NCBI RefSeq assembly: GCF_020400585.1
Contig: NZ_JAINVF010000022.1
Span: 58,839 to 122,838 of the forward strand
Direction: 5' to 3'
Origin: Streptomyces sp. NK08204
Lineage (GTDB): Bacteria > Actinomycetota > Actinomycetes > Streptomycetales > Streptomycetaceae
Length of the DNA: 64,000 nucleotides
Part shown: in pieces, positions 24,699 to 33,513 of the stretch
Numbering within the stretch: the stretch's first letter is position 1
How the letters are laid out: every line of letters begins with the position of its first letter
Program-made: the position numbers and the translations under genes
Notes under the pieces: model-generated
Database searches by the model: none
Told to the model about the DNA's origin: nothing
What the model saw: only the letters and a program-made list of their open reading frames with translations

Positions 24699-26108
24699 TC
24701 ATCGGTGGGTCAGCGGCAGCGCCGCCAGGTTGGCGATCACCAGGGTCAGCGGGCCGAACAGGGCGAGCAGGGAGCCCGCGCGCAGGACGGCGGCGCTGCG
24801 CAGCATCGTCGCCGGGGCGCCGAGGCGCAGCAGGGCGGCGGTGGTGTCGGCGCGGCACTGGCGGGCCTCGACGGCGGCCGTCAGCAAGGTCGCCACCGTG
24901 CAGCCGGTGACGACGAGCACGCCGAGGGTGGTCAGCGGCCCGAAGGGGTGCGTCGAGCCGTCGTACAGGGCGGTCATCGCGTATCCGGCGGCGGCCACCG
25001 CGCAGACCACGCCGAGCGGGCGGCCGATCCGGGTGGCCTCGGCCATGAGCACCCGGCCCGCGAGCAACCGCAGCGCTCCCGGGCGGGCCGACTGCAGCAG
25101 CCGGCCGCACAGATGGGTGAGGCCGGGCGCGGCGAGGACGAGACCGAGCGAGGTGAACAGCCACCCGACCAGCACCGCGACGCCCTCGGCGGGCAGCGTC
25201 ATGAGGCCGGGGGCGGTACCGGAGCGGCCGGCGTAGGCCTGTACGGCGAGACCGGCGGCGAGGGCGGCGATGCCCCAGGGCAGCCCGGCGGGGCCCTCCC
25301 GCCCGGGCACCGGGCCGAAGAACGCGCCGGACTGGGCAGCGTCCGGCGGGTCCTGGGCGTCCTGGGTGTCCCGGCCCGTGGGCTCGGGGCCGGAGTCCGG
25401 TGCCGTGGGCCAGGCGAGCGCGCCCTCGGCCGGGCCCCGCACCGCGGCCATCGGACGCCTTCCGGGACTCGGCGTGTGCGGCTCGGCAGTGCGCCACCGC
25501 GCGCCGAACCTGCCGTACGCCCCGAACGTCTCGCGCGCCGCCGTGTGGCGGTATGCCCCGAAGCGGCCGTAGGCGCGGCCCTTGGCCGCGGGGCGGGGAT
25601 CACGGGGGCGCAGCGCCAGGGCCACCGTCGCGGAGGCGGTCACCGGCACCACGGACAGCAGGGTCAGGGCCGCCGGGAGCGGCAGCGGCCGGTCGGCCGC
25701 CAGGAACTGCGCCGCCGCGCCGTCGAAGGGCATGCCGGTCAGGTCGCCGCGCAGGTGCAGGAAGAACAGCAGCGCCAGCATCGAGCCCAGGAGGCAGGAC
25801 AGGGCCGTGGTCAGCGCCGAGATCGCCATCAGGCGGGCCGGGCCGAGGCCGACGGCGGACAGACCGGGGCGAGGCCGGGTGGCCGGGTCGGTACGGGCGA
25901 CCGCGAGCGCGAAGTACGCCGTGGCGGCGAGCGGGACCGCGCACCAGACAAGACGCGGTACGGCGCCGTCCGGTGCGCCGGGGTGGCCCAGCGCGTAGCC
26001 GAGCACGGAGAGCAGCAGGAAGCCGGTGCCGGCCGAGGCCAGGGCCACCAGCAGCCGGCGGAACTGGAGTGCGGGCCGGCCCGCGCGGGTCAGACGGAGA
26101 GCGAGCAC
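24699..26108 (-). CDS. ABC transporter permease, FtsX-like layout
   Basis: A 469-residue membrane protein with about eight helices in two groups (about residues 15-190 and 275-465). They are separated by a long polar linker with an imperfect repeat AYGRFGAYRHTA / AYGRFGARWRTA (about residues 195-225). The second group ends in a FtsX-like pattern (ALLRLGAPATMLRSAAVLRAG). GTG 26108 overlaps the stop of the upstream ATPase gene, so the two form an ABC pair. The substrate is unknown. Confidence 0.75.
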   Translation of the reverse strand: MLALRLTRAGRPALQFRRLLVALASAGTGFLLLSVLGYALGHPGAPDGAVPRLVWCAVPLAATAYFALAVARTDPATRPRPGLSAVGLGPARLMAISALTTALSCLLGSMLALLFFLHLRGDLTGMPFDGAAAQFLAADRPLPLPAALTLLSVVPVTASATVALALRPRDPRPAAKGRAYGRFGAYRHTAARETFGAYGRFGARWRTAEPHTPSPGRRPMAAVRGPAEGALAWPTAPDSGPEPTGRDTQDAQDPPDAAQSGAFFGPVPGREGPAGLPWGIAALAAGLAVQAYAGRSGTAPGLMTLPAEGVAVLVGWLFTSLGLVLAAPGLTHLCGRLLQSARPGALRLLAGRVLMAEATRIGRPLGVVCAVAAAGYAMTALYDGSTHPFGPLTTLGVLVVTGCTVATLLTAAVEARQCRADTTAALLRLGAPATMLRSAAVLRAGSLLALFGPLTLVIANLAALPLTHR

Positions 26109-26830
26109 GCGGCCCGGCCTTCGTTGTCCTGGGGGTCCGGAAGGTGCACGGTGTGCACACGCCGCCCGTCCAGCAGGGGCACCGTGCGGTCGGCGAGCGC
26201 GGCGGTGTCGGGGTCGTGGGTGGCGAGGAGCACCGTGATGCCGTGCGAGCGGGCCGCCGTGGTGAGCGTGCGCAGGACGTGGGCGCGGTCGGCGCGGTGC
26301 AGCGGGGCCGTCGGCTCGTCCGCGAACAGCACCGTGGGCCCGGTGGCGAGCGCGCGGGCGATGGAGACGCGCTGACGCTCGGCCTGCTGGAGTTCGTGCG
26401 GGCGTTTGCGTGAGGTGTCCCCGACGTCCAGGCGCTCCAGCCACTCCAGGGCGGCCGCCTTGGCCCGCCGGCGGCCGGTGCCGCGCAGCATCAACGGCAG
26501 GGCGGCGTTCTCCCACACGTTGAGCTCGGGGACCAGCATGGGCGCGGGGTCGATCCAGGCGAACCGGTTGCGGCGCAGCCGCTCGCGGGCCATCGGTCCG
26601 AGGGTGTGCACGGGAGAGCTGTTGAACCAGACCTCGCCGTGCCGCACCGGCACCAGACCGGACAGGCAGCGCAGCAGCGTCGTCTTTCCGCTGCCGCGCG
26701 GTCCGCTGACGGCGAGGATCTCCCCGTCCCGCACGCCCAGCGAGACCCCGGCGAGTCCGGGCGAGCCGTCGGGGTGCCTGAAGTGCAGGGACCGTGCCCA
26801 GAGCACGTCGTTGTCCGGTGGGGCCTCCAT
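26090..26830 (-). CDS. ABC transporter ATP-binding protein with altered signature motif
   Basis: A 246-residue ATPase of the MacB/LolD type. Walker A is SGPRGSGKTTLL, Walker B is TVLFADEPTA and the switch is LATHDPD. The signature loop reads ELQQAERQRVS in place of LSGGxxQRV, so its Ser-Gly-Gly is lost. ATG 26830 gives a normal N-terminus (MEAPPDNDVLWARSLHF); the frame is open further upstream. It overlaps the permease gene downstream by 19 bp. Whether the pair hydrolyses ATP normally is uncertain. Confidence 0.82.
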   Translation of the reverse strand: MEAPPDNDVLWARSLHFRHPDGSPGLAGVSLGVRDGEILAVSGPRGSGKTTLLRCLSGLVPVRHGEVWFNSSPVHTLGPMARERLRRNRFAWIDPAPMLVPELNVWENAALPLMLRGTGRRRAKAAALEWLERLDVGDTSRKRPHELQQAERQRVSIARALATGPTVLFADEPTAPLHRADRAHVLRTLTTAARSHGITVLLATHDPDTAALADRTVPLLDGRRVHTVHLPDPQDNEGRAACSLSV

Positions 26831-27218
26831 GGGCGTACACCTCGGTTCAGATCGGGAATGCCGTGCCGTGTCCCCCGTACGGGCGAACGAGCGCCGGGAC
26901 CACCGGTCACGGTCCGGGTCCGGCGTGGCGGAAGGGGTGGGCAGCGCGTCGCGGGAACCAAGCACGTGCCGCCTCCTAGGCGCTTCTGCCGCCAGGGCTG
27001 GTCCCCACCCGGCCGGTGTCGATCGCGTGAGACTCCGTCGTTCGCCCAGCGAGGGAGCAGCGTGAGCCGGGAGGCCCCGGCGCCTGACGAGGGGGCGGAG
27101 TCAATGAACGGCACGGTAGGCACGCCACAACGGGACGCGGAACAGCACACGGCCCCGGGCCGCCGTTCTCACTCGAACGGACGGCACCGGGGCCGGGGGT
27201 GATCATCCAGGCGGATGA
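26831..27218. other. Intergenic stretch upstream of the ABC pair
   Basis: About 390 bp with the aminotransferase terminator at its right end (27150-27195). The rest has no supported gene and presumably carries the promoter of the ABC pair. Confidence 0.5.
27150..27195 (-). terminator. Terminator after the polyamine aminotransferase gene
   Basis: Outer stem CGGCCCCGG / CCGGGGCCG and inner stem CCGTTC / GAACGG form one long, nearly continuous hairpin 24 nt beyond the stop codon of the minus-strand gene. Confidence 0.8.
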
Positions 27219-28583
27219 TCAGAGCTTCGTCCACGCCTCCGTCAGCGTCGCGCGCAGGATCTGCTCGATCTCGTCGAAGGTCTCCTGGTTGGAGATCAGC
27301 GGCGGGGCGAGCTGGACGACCGGGTCGCCGCGGTCGTCGGCACGGCAGTACAGGCCGTTGTCGAACAGCGCCTTGGACAGGAAGCCGTACAGGACGCGCT
27401 CGGTCTCCTCCTCGTTGAAGGACTCCTTGGTGTTCTTGTCCTTCACCAGCTCGATGCCGTAGAAGAAGCCGTTGCCGCGCACGTCACCGACGATCGGCAG
27501 GTCGTGCAGCTTCTGCAGGGTCGAGAGGAAAGCGCCCTCGTTGTCCAGCACGTGCTGGTTGATGTTCTCGCGCTCGAACAGGTCGAGGTTGGCGAGACCC
27601 ACCGCGGCCGACACCGGGTGGCCGCCGAAGGTGTAGCCGTGCAGGAAGGTGTTGTCACCCTTGTAGAACGGCTCGGCGATGCGGTCGGAGACGATGCAGG
27701 CGCCGATCGGGGAGTAGCCCGAGGTCATGCCCTTGGCGCAGGTGATCATGTCCGGGACGTAGCCGAACTTGTCACAGGCGAACATGGTGCCCAGGCGGCC
27801 GAAGGCGCAGATGACCTCGTCCGACACGAGCAGTACGTCGTGCCTGTCGCAGATCTCGCGCACCCGCTGGAAGTAGCCGGGCGGCGGCGGGAAGCAGCCG
27901 CCGGCGTTCTGCACCGGCTCCAGGAAGACCGCGGCGACGGTGTCCGGGCCCTCGAAGAGGATCTGCTGCTCGATCTGGTCGGCGGCCCAGCGGCCGAAGG
28001 CCTCGGGGTCGTCGCCGAAGATCGGGGCACGGTAGATGTTGGTGTTCGGGACCTTGTGCGCGCCGGGGACGAGGGGCTCGAACGGCGCCTTCAGACCGGG
28101 CAGGCCCGTGATGGACAGGGCGCCCTGCGGAGTGCCGTGGTAGGCGACCGCACGCGAGATGACCTTGTGCTTGGTGGGCTTGCCGACCAGCTTGAAGTAC
28201 TGCTTGGCGAGCTTCCAGGCGGTCTCGACGGCCTCGCCGCCGCCGGTGGTGAAGAAGACCTTGTTCAGGTCGCCCGGGGTGTGGTCGGCGAGGCGCTCGG
28301 CCAGCTCGACGGCCTTCGGGTGGGCATAGGACCACACCGGGAAGAAGGCCAGCTCCTGAGCCTGCTTGAAGGCGGTCTCGGCGAGTTCCGTGCGGCCGTG
28401 ACCGGCCTGGACCACGAACAGACCAGCGAGACCGTCGAGGTAGCGCTTGCCCTTGTCGTCGTAGATGTAAGTGCCCTCACCCCGGACGATCGTCGGGACG
28501 GGGGAGTTCTCGTACGAGGACATGCGGGTGAAGTGCATCCACAGGTGGTCGTACGCGGTGCGGCTGAGGTCCTTGCTGCTCAC
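27219..28583 (-). CDS. Class III aminotransferase, putrescine/polyamine-pyruvate type
   Basis: A 454-residue PLP enzyme. Features include TTGGGEAVETAWKLAKQYF (phosphate cup), AVAYHGTPQGALS, LVSDEVICAFGRLG (Asp contacting PLP N1) and TCAKGMTSGY with the Schiff-base Lys. The overall pattern matches SpuC-like putrescine or other diamine:pyruvate aminotransferases, giving aminobutyraldehyde. GTG 28583 follows GTGAGGA. It ends the leftward pair with the Lrp regulator gene and is divergent from an aminobutyraldehyde dehydrogenase, the next enzyme in the pathway. Confidence 0.88.
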   Translation of the reverse strand: MSSKDLSRTAYDHLWMHFTRMSSYENSPVPTIVRGEGTYIYDDKGKRYLDGLAGLFVVQAGHGRTELAETAFKQAQELAFFPVWSYAHPKAVELAERLADHTPGDLNKVFFTTGGGEAVETAWKLAKQYFKLVGKPTKHKVISRAVAYHGTPQGALSITGLPGLKAPFEPLVPGAHKVPNTNIYRAPIFGDDPEAFGRWAADQIEQQILFEGPDTVAAVFLEPVQNAGGCFPPPPGYFQRVREICDRHDVLLVSDEVICAFGRLGTMFACDKFGYVPDMITCAKGMTSGYSPIGACIVSDRIAEPFYKGDNTFLHGYTFGGHPVSAAVGLANLDLFERENINQHVLDNEGAFLSTLQKLHDLPIVGDVRGNGFFYGIELVKDKNTKESFNEEETERVLYGFLSKALFDNGLYCRADDRGDPVVQLAPPLISNQETFDEIEQILRATLTEAWTKL

Positions 28584-28602
28584 GGTTATCGGGTCCTCAC
28601 GG

Positions 28603-29121
28603 TTATCGGGTTCCCCACATGTAGGTCTGCTTCTTCAGCTTCAGGTAGACGAAGCTTTCGGTGGAGCGCACTCCGGGCAGGGACCGGATGCGTTTGTTGA
28701 TGACGTCCAGCAGGTGGTCGTCGTCCTCGCAGACGATCTCGGCGAGGATGTCGAACGAGCCCGCGGTCATCACCACGTACTCGACTTCCGACATGTCAGT
28801 CAGCGCGTCCGCGATCGCCTCGACATCGCCCATGACGTTGATCCCGACCATCGCCTGCCGGCGGAATCCCACGGTGAGCGGGTCCGTGACGGCGACGATC
28901 TGCATCACGCCCTGGTCCAGCAGCTTCTGCACGCGCTGGCGCACGGCGGCCTCGGAGAGGCCGACGGCCTTGCCGATCGCCGCGTACGGCCTGCGACCGT
29001 CCTCCTGGAGCTGCTGAATGATGGCGAGGGAGACGGCATCCAGCTGGGGGGTGCCGTTCCTGGACTCGCGGGACGAGTCCCTCTGGTCTGCGCTTCGACT
29101 GGCCACGACCTCACTGTGCAC
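28603..29121 (-). CDS. Lrp/AsnC family transcriptional regulator
   Basis: A 172-residue regulator. An AsnC-type helix-turn-helix spans about residues 28-75 (DAVSLAIIQQLQEDGRRPYAAIGKAVGLSEAAVRQRV). A C-terminal RAM ligand-binding domain follows, ending in RSTESFVYLKLKKQTYMWGTR. GTG 29121 is preferred because GAGG lies just upstream; an upstream TTG at 29142 extends the frame. It sits between and divergent to polyamine-catabolic genes and probably senses a polyamine or amino acid. Confidence 0.9.
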   Translation of the reverse strand: MHSEVVASRSADQRDSSRESRNGTPQLDAVSLAIIQQLQEDGRRPYAAIGKAVGLSEAAVRQRVQKLLDQGVMQIVAVTDPLTVGFRRQAMVGINVMGDVEAIADALTDMSEVEYVVMTAGSFDILAEIVCEDDDHLLDVINKRIRSLPGVRSTESFVYLKLKKQTYMWGTR

Positions 29122-29216
29122 GACACCTCGATAGTTTTGCAAGGCCCAATCGATGAAATTCGTCGTTTCCGACTCCGAAGCTTGCGGATTTCGCAGAACG
29201 TGTCGCGGTGGGGGTG

Positions 29217-29244
29217 TTGAAAACGTGGGTCCGCCGACTAGGGT
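29217..29244 (+). promoter_or_regulatory. Probable vegetative promoter of the aminobutyraldehyde dehydrogenase gene
   Basis: TTGAAA (29217-29222) and TAGGGT (29239-29244) separated by 16 bp, about 84 bp upstream of the GTG start. It resembles a HrdB-type promoter. It lies in the divergent gap with the Lrp gene, where Lrp binding would be expected. Confidence 0.55.
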
Positions 29245-29327
29245 TGGGGTGTCTCAGCCACTGGACAGCCGAACCGGCTGGTCAAGCGGGACAGCTCGAA
29301 CCCTCGAACCAGATCAGGAGGCCGGCA

Positions 29328-30767
29328 GTGAGCACCGAGCTGCGTCGTCTGCGCAACTACATCGACGGTGAGTTCCGGGACGCCGCCGACGGACGGACCA
29401 CCGAGGTGGTCAACCCCGCGACGGGTGAGGCGTACGCGACCGCGCCGCTGTCCGGTCAGGTGGACGTGGACGCCGCGATGGAGGCCGCCGCCCGCGCCTT
29501 CCCGGGCTGGCGCGACACGACGCCGGCCGAGCGGCAGAAGGCGCTCCTGAAGATCGCCGACGCCTTCGAGGAGCGTGCCGAGGAACTGATCGCGGCCGAG
29601 GTGGAGAACACGGGGAAGCCGACCGGGCTCACCCGCTCCGAGGAGATCCCGCCGATGGTCGACCAGATCCGCTTCTTCGCGGGTGCGGCGCGGATGCTGG
29701 AGGGCCGCTCGGCCGGTGAGTACATGGAGGGGATGACCTCGATCATCCGCCGTGAGCCGGTCGGTGTCTGCGCGCAGGTCGCGCCGTGGAACTACCCGAT
29801 GATGATGGCGGTGTGGAAGTTCGCCCCGGCCATCGCCGCGGGCAACACGGTCGTCCTGAAGCCCTCGGACACCACCCCCGCCTCCACCGTCCTCATCGCG
29901 GACATCGTCGGCTCGATCCTGCCCAAGGGCGTCTTCAACGTCATCTGCGGCGACCGCGACACCGGCCGCATGATGGTCGAGCACGAGACCCCGGCGATGG
30001 CCTCCATCACCGGCTCCGTGCGGGCCGGCATGTCCGTCGCCGAGTCCGCCTCCAAGGACCTCAAGCGGGTCCACCTGGAGCTGGGCGGCAAGGCCCCGGT
30101 CGTCGTCTTCGAGGACACCGACATCGCCAAAGCCGTCGAGGACATCTCCGTCGCGGGCTTCTTCAACGCCGGCCAGGACTGCACGGCCGCCTGCCGTGTC
30201 CTGGTCCACGAGTCGATCCACGACGAGTTCGTGGCCGCGCTGGCGAAGGCCGCCGAGGAGACCAAGACGGGCCTGCCGGACGACGAGGACGTCCTCTTCG
30301 GTCCGCTCAACAACCCCAGCCAGCTCAAGCAGGTCGAGGGCTTCATCGAGCGGCTGCCCGCCCACGCGCGCGTGGAGGCCGGTGGCAAGCGTGTCGGCGA
30401 CAAGGGCTACTTCTTCGCGCCGACCGTCGTCTCCGGCGTCAAGCAGGACGACGAGATCATCCAGAAGGAGGTCTTCGGCCCGGTCATCACCGTCCAGTCC
30501 TTCTCCGACGAGGACCAGGCCGTCCAGTGGGCCAACGGCGTCGAGTACGCCCTCGCCTCCTCGGTGTGGACCAAGGACCACGGCCGCGCGATGCGCATGT
30601 CCAAGAAGCTCGACTTCGGCTGTGTGTGGATCAACACCCACATCCCGCTGGTCGCCGAGATGCCGCACGGCGGCTTCAAGAAGTCCGGCTACGGCAAGGA
30701 CCTGTCGGCGTACGGCTTCGAGGACTACACGCGCATCAAGCACGTGATGACGTCCCTGGACGCGTAA
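29328..30767 (+). CDS. Gamma-aminobutyraldehyde dehydrogenase (aldehyde dehydrogenase family)
   Basis: A 479-residue NAD-dependent aldehyde dehydrogenase. The general-base Glu is in LELGGKAPVVV, the nucleophile in NAGQDCTAACR, and the NAD region in APWNYPMMMAVWKFAPAIAAG. The context (divergent polyamine aminotransferase and Lrp regulator) supports 4-aminobutanal to GABA. GTG 29328 has AGGAG 7 nt upstream. A second, about equally long homologue lies at 38.7 kb. The assignment of substrate rests on context and family. Confidence 0.9.
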   Translation: MSTELRRLRNYIDGEFRDAADGRTTEVVNPATGEAYATAPLSGQVDVDAAMEAAARAFPGWRDTTPAERQKALLKIADAFEERAEELIAAEVENTGKPTGLTRSEEIPPMVDQIRFFAGAARMLEGRSAGEYMEGMTSIIRREPVGVCAQVAPWNYPMMMAVWKFAPAIAAGNTVVLKPSDTTPASTVLIADIVGSILPKGVFNVICGDRDTGRMMVEHETPAMASITGSVRAGMSVAESASKDLKRVHLELGGKAPVVVFEDTDIAKAVEDISVAGFFNAGQDCTAACRVLVHESIHDEFVAALAKAAEETKTGLPDDEDVLFGPLNNPSQLKQVEGFIERLPAHARVEAGGKRVGDKGYFFAPTVVSGVKQDDEIIQKEVFGPVITVQSFSDEDQAVQWANGVEYALASSVWTKDHGRAMRMSKKLDFGCVWINTHIPLVAEMPHGGFKKSGYGKDLSAYGFEDYTRIKHVMTSLDA

Positions 30768-30797
30768 GCCCCCCGCGGCTCGGCCGCACCGCAACTC

Positions 30798-30835
30798 CGG
30801 CCCCCGGACGGGTTCACCTCCCCGTCCGGGGGCCG
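30798..30835 (+). terminator. Terminator after aminobutyraldehyde dehydrogenase
   Basis: CGGCCCCCGGACGGG / CCCGTCCGGGGGCCG, a perfect 15-bp stem with an 8-nt loop, 30 nt after the stop codon. Confidence 0.92.
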
Positions 30836-31020
30836 CGCCGTTCCCGCCCGTCGACCCGGCTTCGCCCCGTGGCCGGTGAGTTCGCGGCGCCGCAGCGACC
30901 GGGAATGCGCCGGGAAGGCCTGTCACCGGCCGGCGCAGGCCGGGCCGCGGCGGCGAACGCGGTGGCAACTGCCCGGAAGCGGACCGGCCCGACGCATCAG
31001 GGCCGCGATCGGAGGGGGTC

Positions 31021-31038
31021 TTTTGAACGCGTTCAAAA
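31021..31038. promoter_or_regulatory. Perfect palindrome TTTTGAACGCGTTCAAAA
   Basis: An 18-bp perfect inverted repeat 20 bp upstream of the next ATG, at the expected promoter position. AT-rich ends in a GC-rich genome make it stand out. It looks like a TetR-family or similar operator. Confidence 0.65.
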
Positions 31039-31057
31039 GTGCGCGTACGCTGCTGCC

Positions 31058-31585
31058 ATGAGCGACAGAGCCGCCCTGCTCAAGGGCATTCGCGTCTGGT
31101 TGGTCCTCTTCGTCGTGTTCCTCGTCCTCAGTGGGGCCACCGCCTTCCCGCTCGTCCACGAACTGCGCTGGACGGAGAGCGCGTTGCGGGCGATGTCCGT
31201 CCCGGATCGCATGCCCGGGCTCATGGCCTGGATCGCCCGGGTGCGGGACGGGCTCGACACCGTGGACGCCAAGTACCCGTTCGTCCTGTACGGCACGGAC
31301 TGGCTGGCCTTCGCCCACCTCGTCATCGCAACCGCGTTCTACGGGCCCTACCGTGACCCCGTCCGCAACATCTGGGTGGTCGAGTTCGGGATGATCGCCT
31401 GCGCGGGCATCGTCCCGCTCGCCCTCGTCTGCGGGCCGATCCGCGGAATCCCCTTCTGGTGGAGCCTGATCGACATGTCCTTCGGGGTCTTCGGAGTCGT
31501 CCCGCTGTACGTCGTACGGAAGAAGATCAAGCGACTGGAGGCGCTCGGCGCGCCGTCTGCGGCTGTGTCTGCGGCTGCCGCTTGA
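31058..31585 (+). CDS. Hypothetical membrane protein controlled by a palindromic operator
   Basis: A 175-residue protein with about four membrane helices (near residues 12-32, 82-100, 107-127 and 133-150). The pattern YGTDWLAFAHLVIA, FGMIACAGIVPLALVCGPIRGIPFWWSLIDMSFG matches a widespread but unnamed bacterial membrane family. The basic C-terminus is cytoplasmic-looking. ATG 31058 lies 20 bp after the palindrome with no clear ribosome-binding site, so the mRNA may be leaderless or nearly so. Function unknown. Confidence 0.75.
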   Translation: MSDRAALLKGIRVWLVLFVVFLVLSGATAFPLVHELRWTESALRAMSVPDRMPGLMAWIARVRDGLDTVDAKYPFVLYGTDWLAFAHLVIATAFYGPYRDPVRNIWVVEFGMIACAGIVPLALVCGPIRGIPFWWSLIDMSFGVFGVVPLYVVRKKIKRLEALGAPSAAVSAAAA

Positions 31586-31854
31586 GGCCCGGCGTGAGGG
31601 GGCGGGTGGCCGTCGCGGAGGTGTTCTGTCCTGCCCGGCGCGCTGTGCTTCCACCGCCCGGGTTCGGGGTCGGCCACGCGGAGCCTGCGGGCCGTGCCCC
31701 TGGTGAGGAGTGGGCTGTATCGTAAGAAATCGGTATCAAATGACCTATCGGGTGTCGGAGTGTGTGAAGCGGCGGTGCTTATGTCTCCTGCGCCGGCCTG
31801 CAAGGCAGCCCTCGGCGTTCCACGTCGTCGGGCCGGGGCCCGTTCTTCCGGGGC

Positions 31855-33513
31855 ATGGGGCCGGTGACGGGCAGGCCGGCCCGGAGCCCAGCTGAGCACG
31901 GCGGTGCCGGGGAGACGTGGGGCAGTCCCGGCGCGAAGCTGGCCGGTGCCCTGCTCGACCTCGTCGACCAGGCGGTCGTGGTCTGCGACGCCTCCGGAGC
32001 GGTGTGCTGGTGCAACGGCCTGACCGGCATCTACTTCCCGGGCCTGCGGCCCGGGCTGGCGCCGGACCCCGCGACGGCCGGACCCCTGGGGCAGGCGGTC
32101 GTCGCCTCCGCCGCGCGCTTCGACGCCGACTTCCTCGGCCGGCGGCTGACCGGGCGCAGGAGCACCGTGGAGGACTGCTCGGTGTGGCTCGTCAGTGACG
32201 AGACCGGGATCCGGCGCCGCGAGAGCGAGCTGCGTGCCGAGCGGTCCCGGGCGGAGTTCCTCAGTGAAGCGGGCCGACGGCTGGGGGCCTCCCTGCACCA
32301 CGGCCGCACCGCCCGGAGCGTGGTGGAACTCGCCGTGCCGGCCTTGGCGGACGCCGCGCTGCTCGTCCTGCCGCCGCGCGGAGGCCACGCGGACTGGTAC
32401 CGCCGCGCCGCGCCGGGCGCGGAGACGGAGTCGGGCACGTTGCCGACGTCCTCCCTCGAGCGTGTGCCGCACCTGGTGCGGGCCCTGTCGGGCCTGTGGC
32501 CGCGGCCCGCCCCCTGCCGGCCGGGCGTCCTGAGAGCGCTCGGCGAGGCGGCGCCGCCGGACCCGGGCGTGGGAGGTGCGTCGCTCGTGACGGCACTGCC
32601 CGGGAGCGGGGCCCCGGCAGGGGCCCTGGTCCTCGTCCGCTCGATGGGAGCGGGCGGCTCGGACGCCACGGACACCGCCGTGGTGCGCGACTTCGCGTTG
32701 CGGGCCGGTATGGCACTGTCGACCGCCGCCCTCTACGCCCAGCAGGCCCACACCGCGGCCGTGCTCCAGTCGGGCCTCGATCCGGCGCCGCTGCCCGAGG
32801 TGCCGGGGATGCGGCTGGGCGCCGCCTACCGCCCCGCCCCGGAGCAACTGGGCTTCGGCGGCGACTTCTACCAGGTGGAACCCGCCAGGGACGGCGGCAG
32901 GGGCGTGAACTTCGCCCTGGGGGACGTCTGCGGCAAGGGCGTCGAGGCGGCCGTGCTGGCCGGCCAGGTCCGCCAGAGCCTGCAGACCCTGGCCCTCGTC
33001 GAGTCCCGGCCGCTCCGTCTGCTCGAGGTGCTCAACCAGTCCCTGCTCGAAGCGGACTCGGGCCGGTTCACCAGCCTGGTCATCGGCACCGCTCGCCCGG
33101 TCGCCGCAGGCGCCCTGGACGTGGTGCTCGCCGGCGGCGGGCACCTGCCACCGCTGGTGCTGCGCCGCGACGGCGCCGTGGAGGCGGTGGACGTGGGCGG
33201 GATGCTGGTCGGGGCCCTGCCCGGACCGGAGTTCGGCCGGGCCGGAGTCCGCCTGGCGCGCGACGAGCTGATCGTGCTGTACAGCGACGGGGTCACCGAG
33301 GCACGGGGCGGCCCGGGCGGTTCCGAGGAGTACGGGGCGGAGCGGCTGGCGCGCGATCTGGCGGACTGCGCGGGGATGCCCGCCGGCGCGGTCGCCGAGC
33401 GGATCGAACTGCGCGTCGCCGGCTGGCTGGTCGGACGTGCTCACGACGACATCGCGGTGCTGACGCTGCAGGCCTCGCCCGATTCCTCCGGCGCCGTCGG
33501 AGTCCAGCGGTGA
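31855..33513 (+). CDS. SpoIIE-type PP2C protein phosphatase with PAS and GAF-like sensor regions
   Basis: A 552-residue protein. A PAS-like domain covers about residues 30-130 (VVVCDASGAVCWCNGLTG), a GAF-like region about 145-300, and the SpoIIE PP2C domain about 325-540. The metal motifs are GGDFYQVE, ALGDVCGKG, LYSDGVTEAR and HDDIAVL. No membrane helix and no RsbW-like kinase domain are present. Such phosphatases dephosphorylate anti-anti-sigma (STAS) proteins. No STAS or sigma gene is adjacent. Its stop overlaps the GTG of the B12-binding gene. Confidence 0.9.
   Translation: MGPVTGRPARSPAEHGGAGETWGSPGAKLAGALLDLVDQAVVVCDASGAVCWCNGLTGIYFPGLRPGLAPDPATAGPLGQAVVASAARFDADFLGRRLTGRRSTVEDCSVWLVSDETGIRRRESELRAERSRAEFLSEAGRRLGASLHHGRTARSVVELAVPALADAALLVLPPRGGHADWYRRAAPGAETESGTLPTSSLERVPHLVRALSGLWPRPAPCRPGVLRALGEAAPPDPGVGGASLVTALPGSGAPAGALVLVRSMGAGGSDATDTAVVRDFALRAGMALSTAALYAQQAHTAAVLQSGLDPAPLPEVPGMRLGAAYRPAPEQLGFGGDFYQVEPARDGGRGVNFALGDVCGKGVEAAVLAGQVRQSLQTLALVESRPLRLLEVLNQSLLEADSGRFTSLVIGTARPVAAGALDVVLAGGGHLPPLVLRRDGAVEAVDVGGMLVGALPGPEFGRAGVRLARDELIVLYSDGVTEARGGPGGSEEYGAERLARDLADCAGMPAGAVAERIELRVAGWLVGRAHDDIAVLTLQASPDSSGAVGVQR

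Noticed and set aside
24636..26375. Long plus-strand open frame across the ABC permease genes
   Set aside because: Shadow of the minus-strand ATPase/permease pair; composition is Gly/Arg/Gln-rich and no ribosome-binding site is present.
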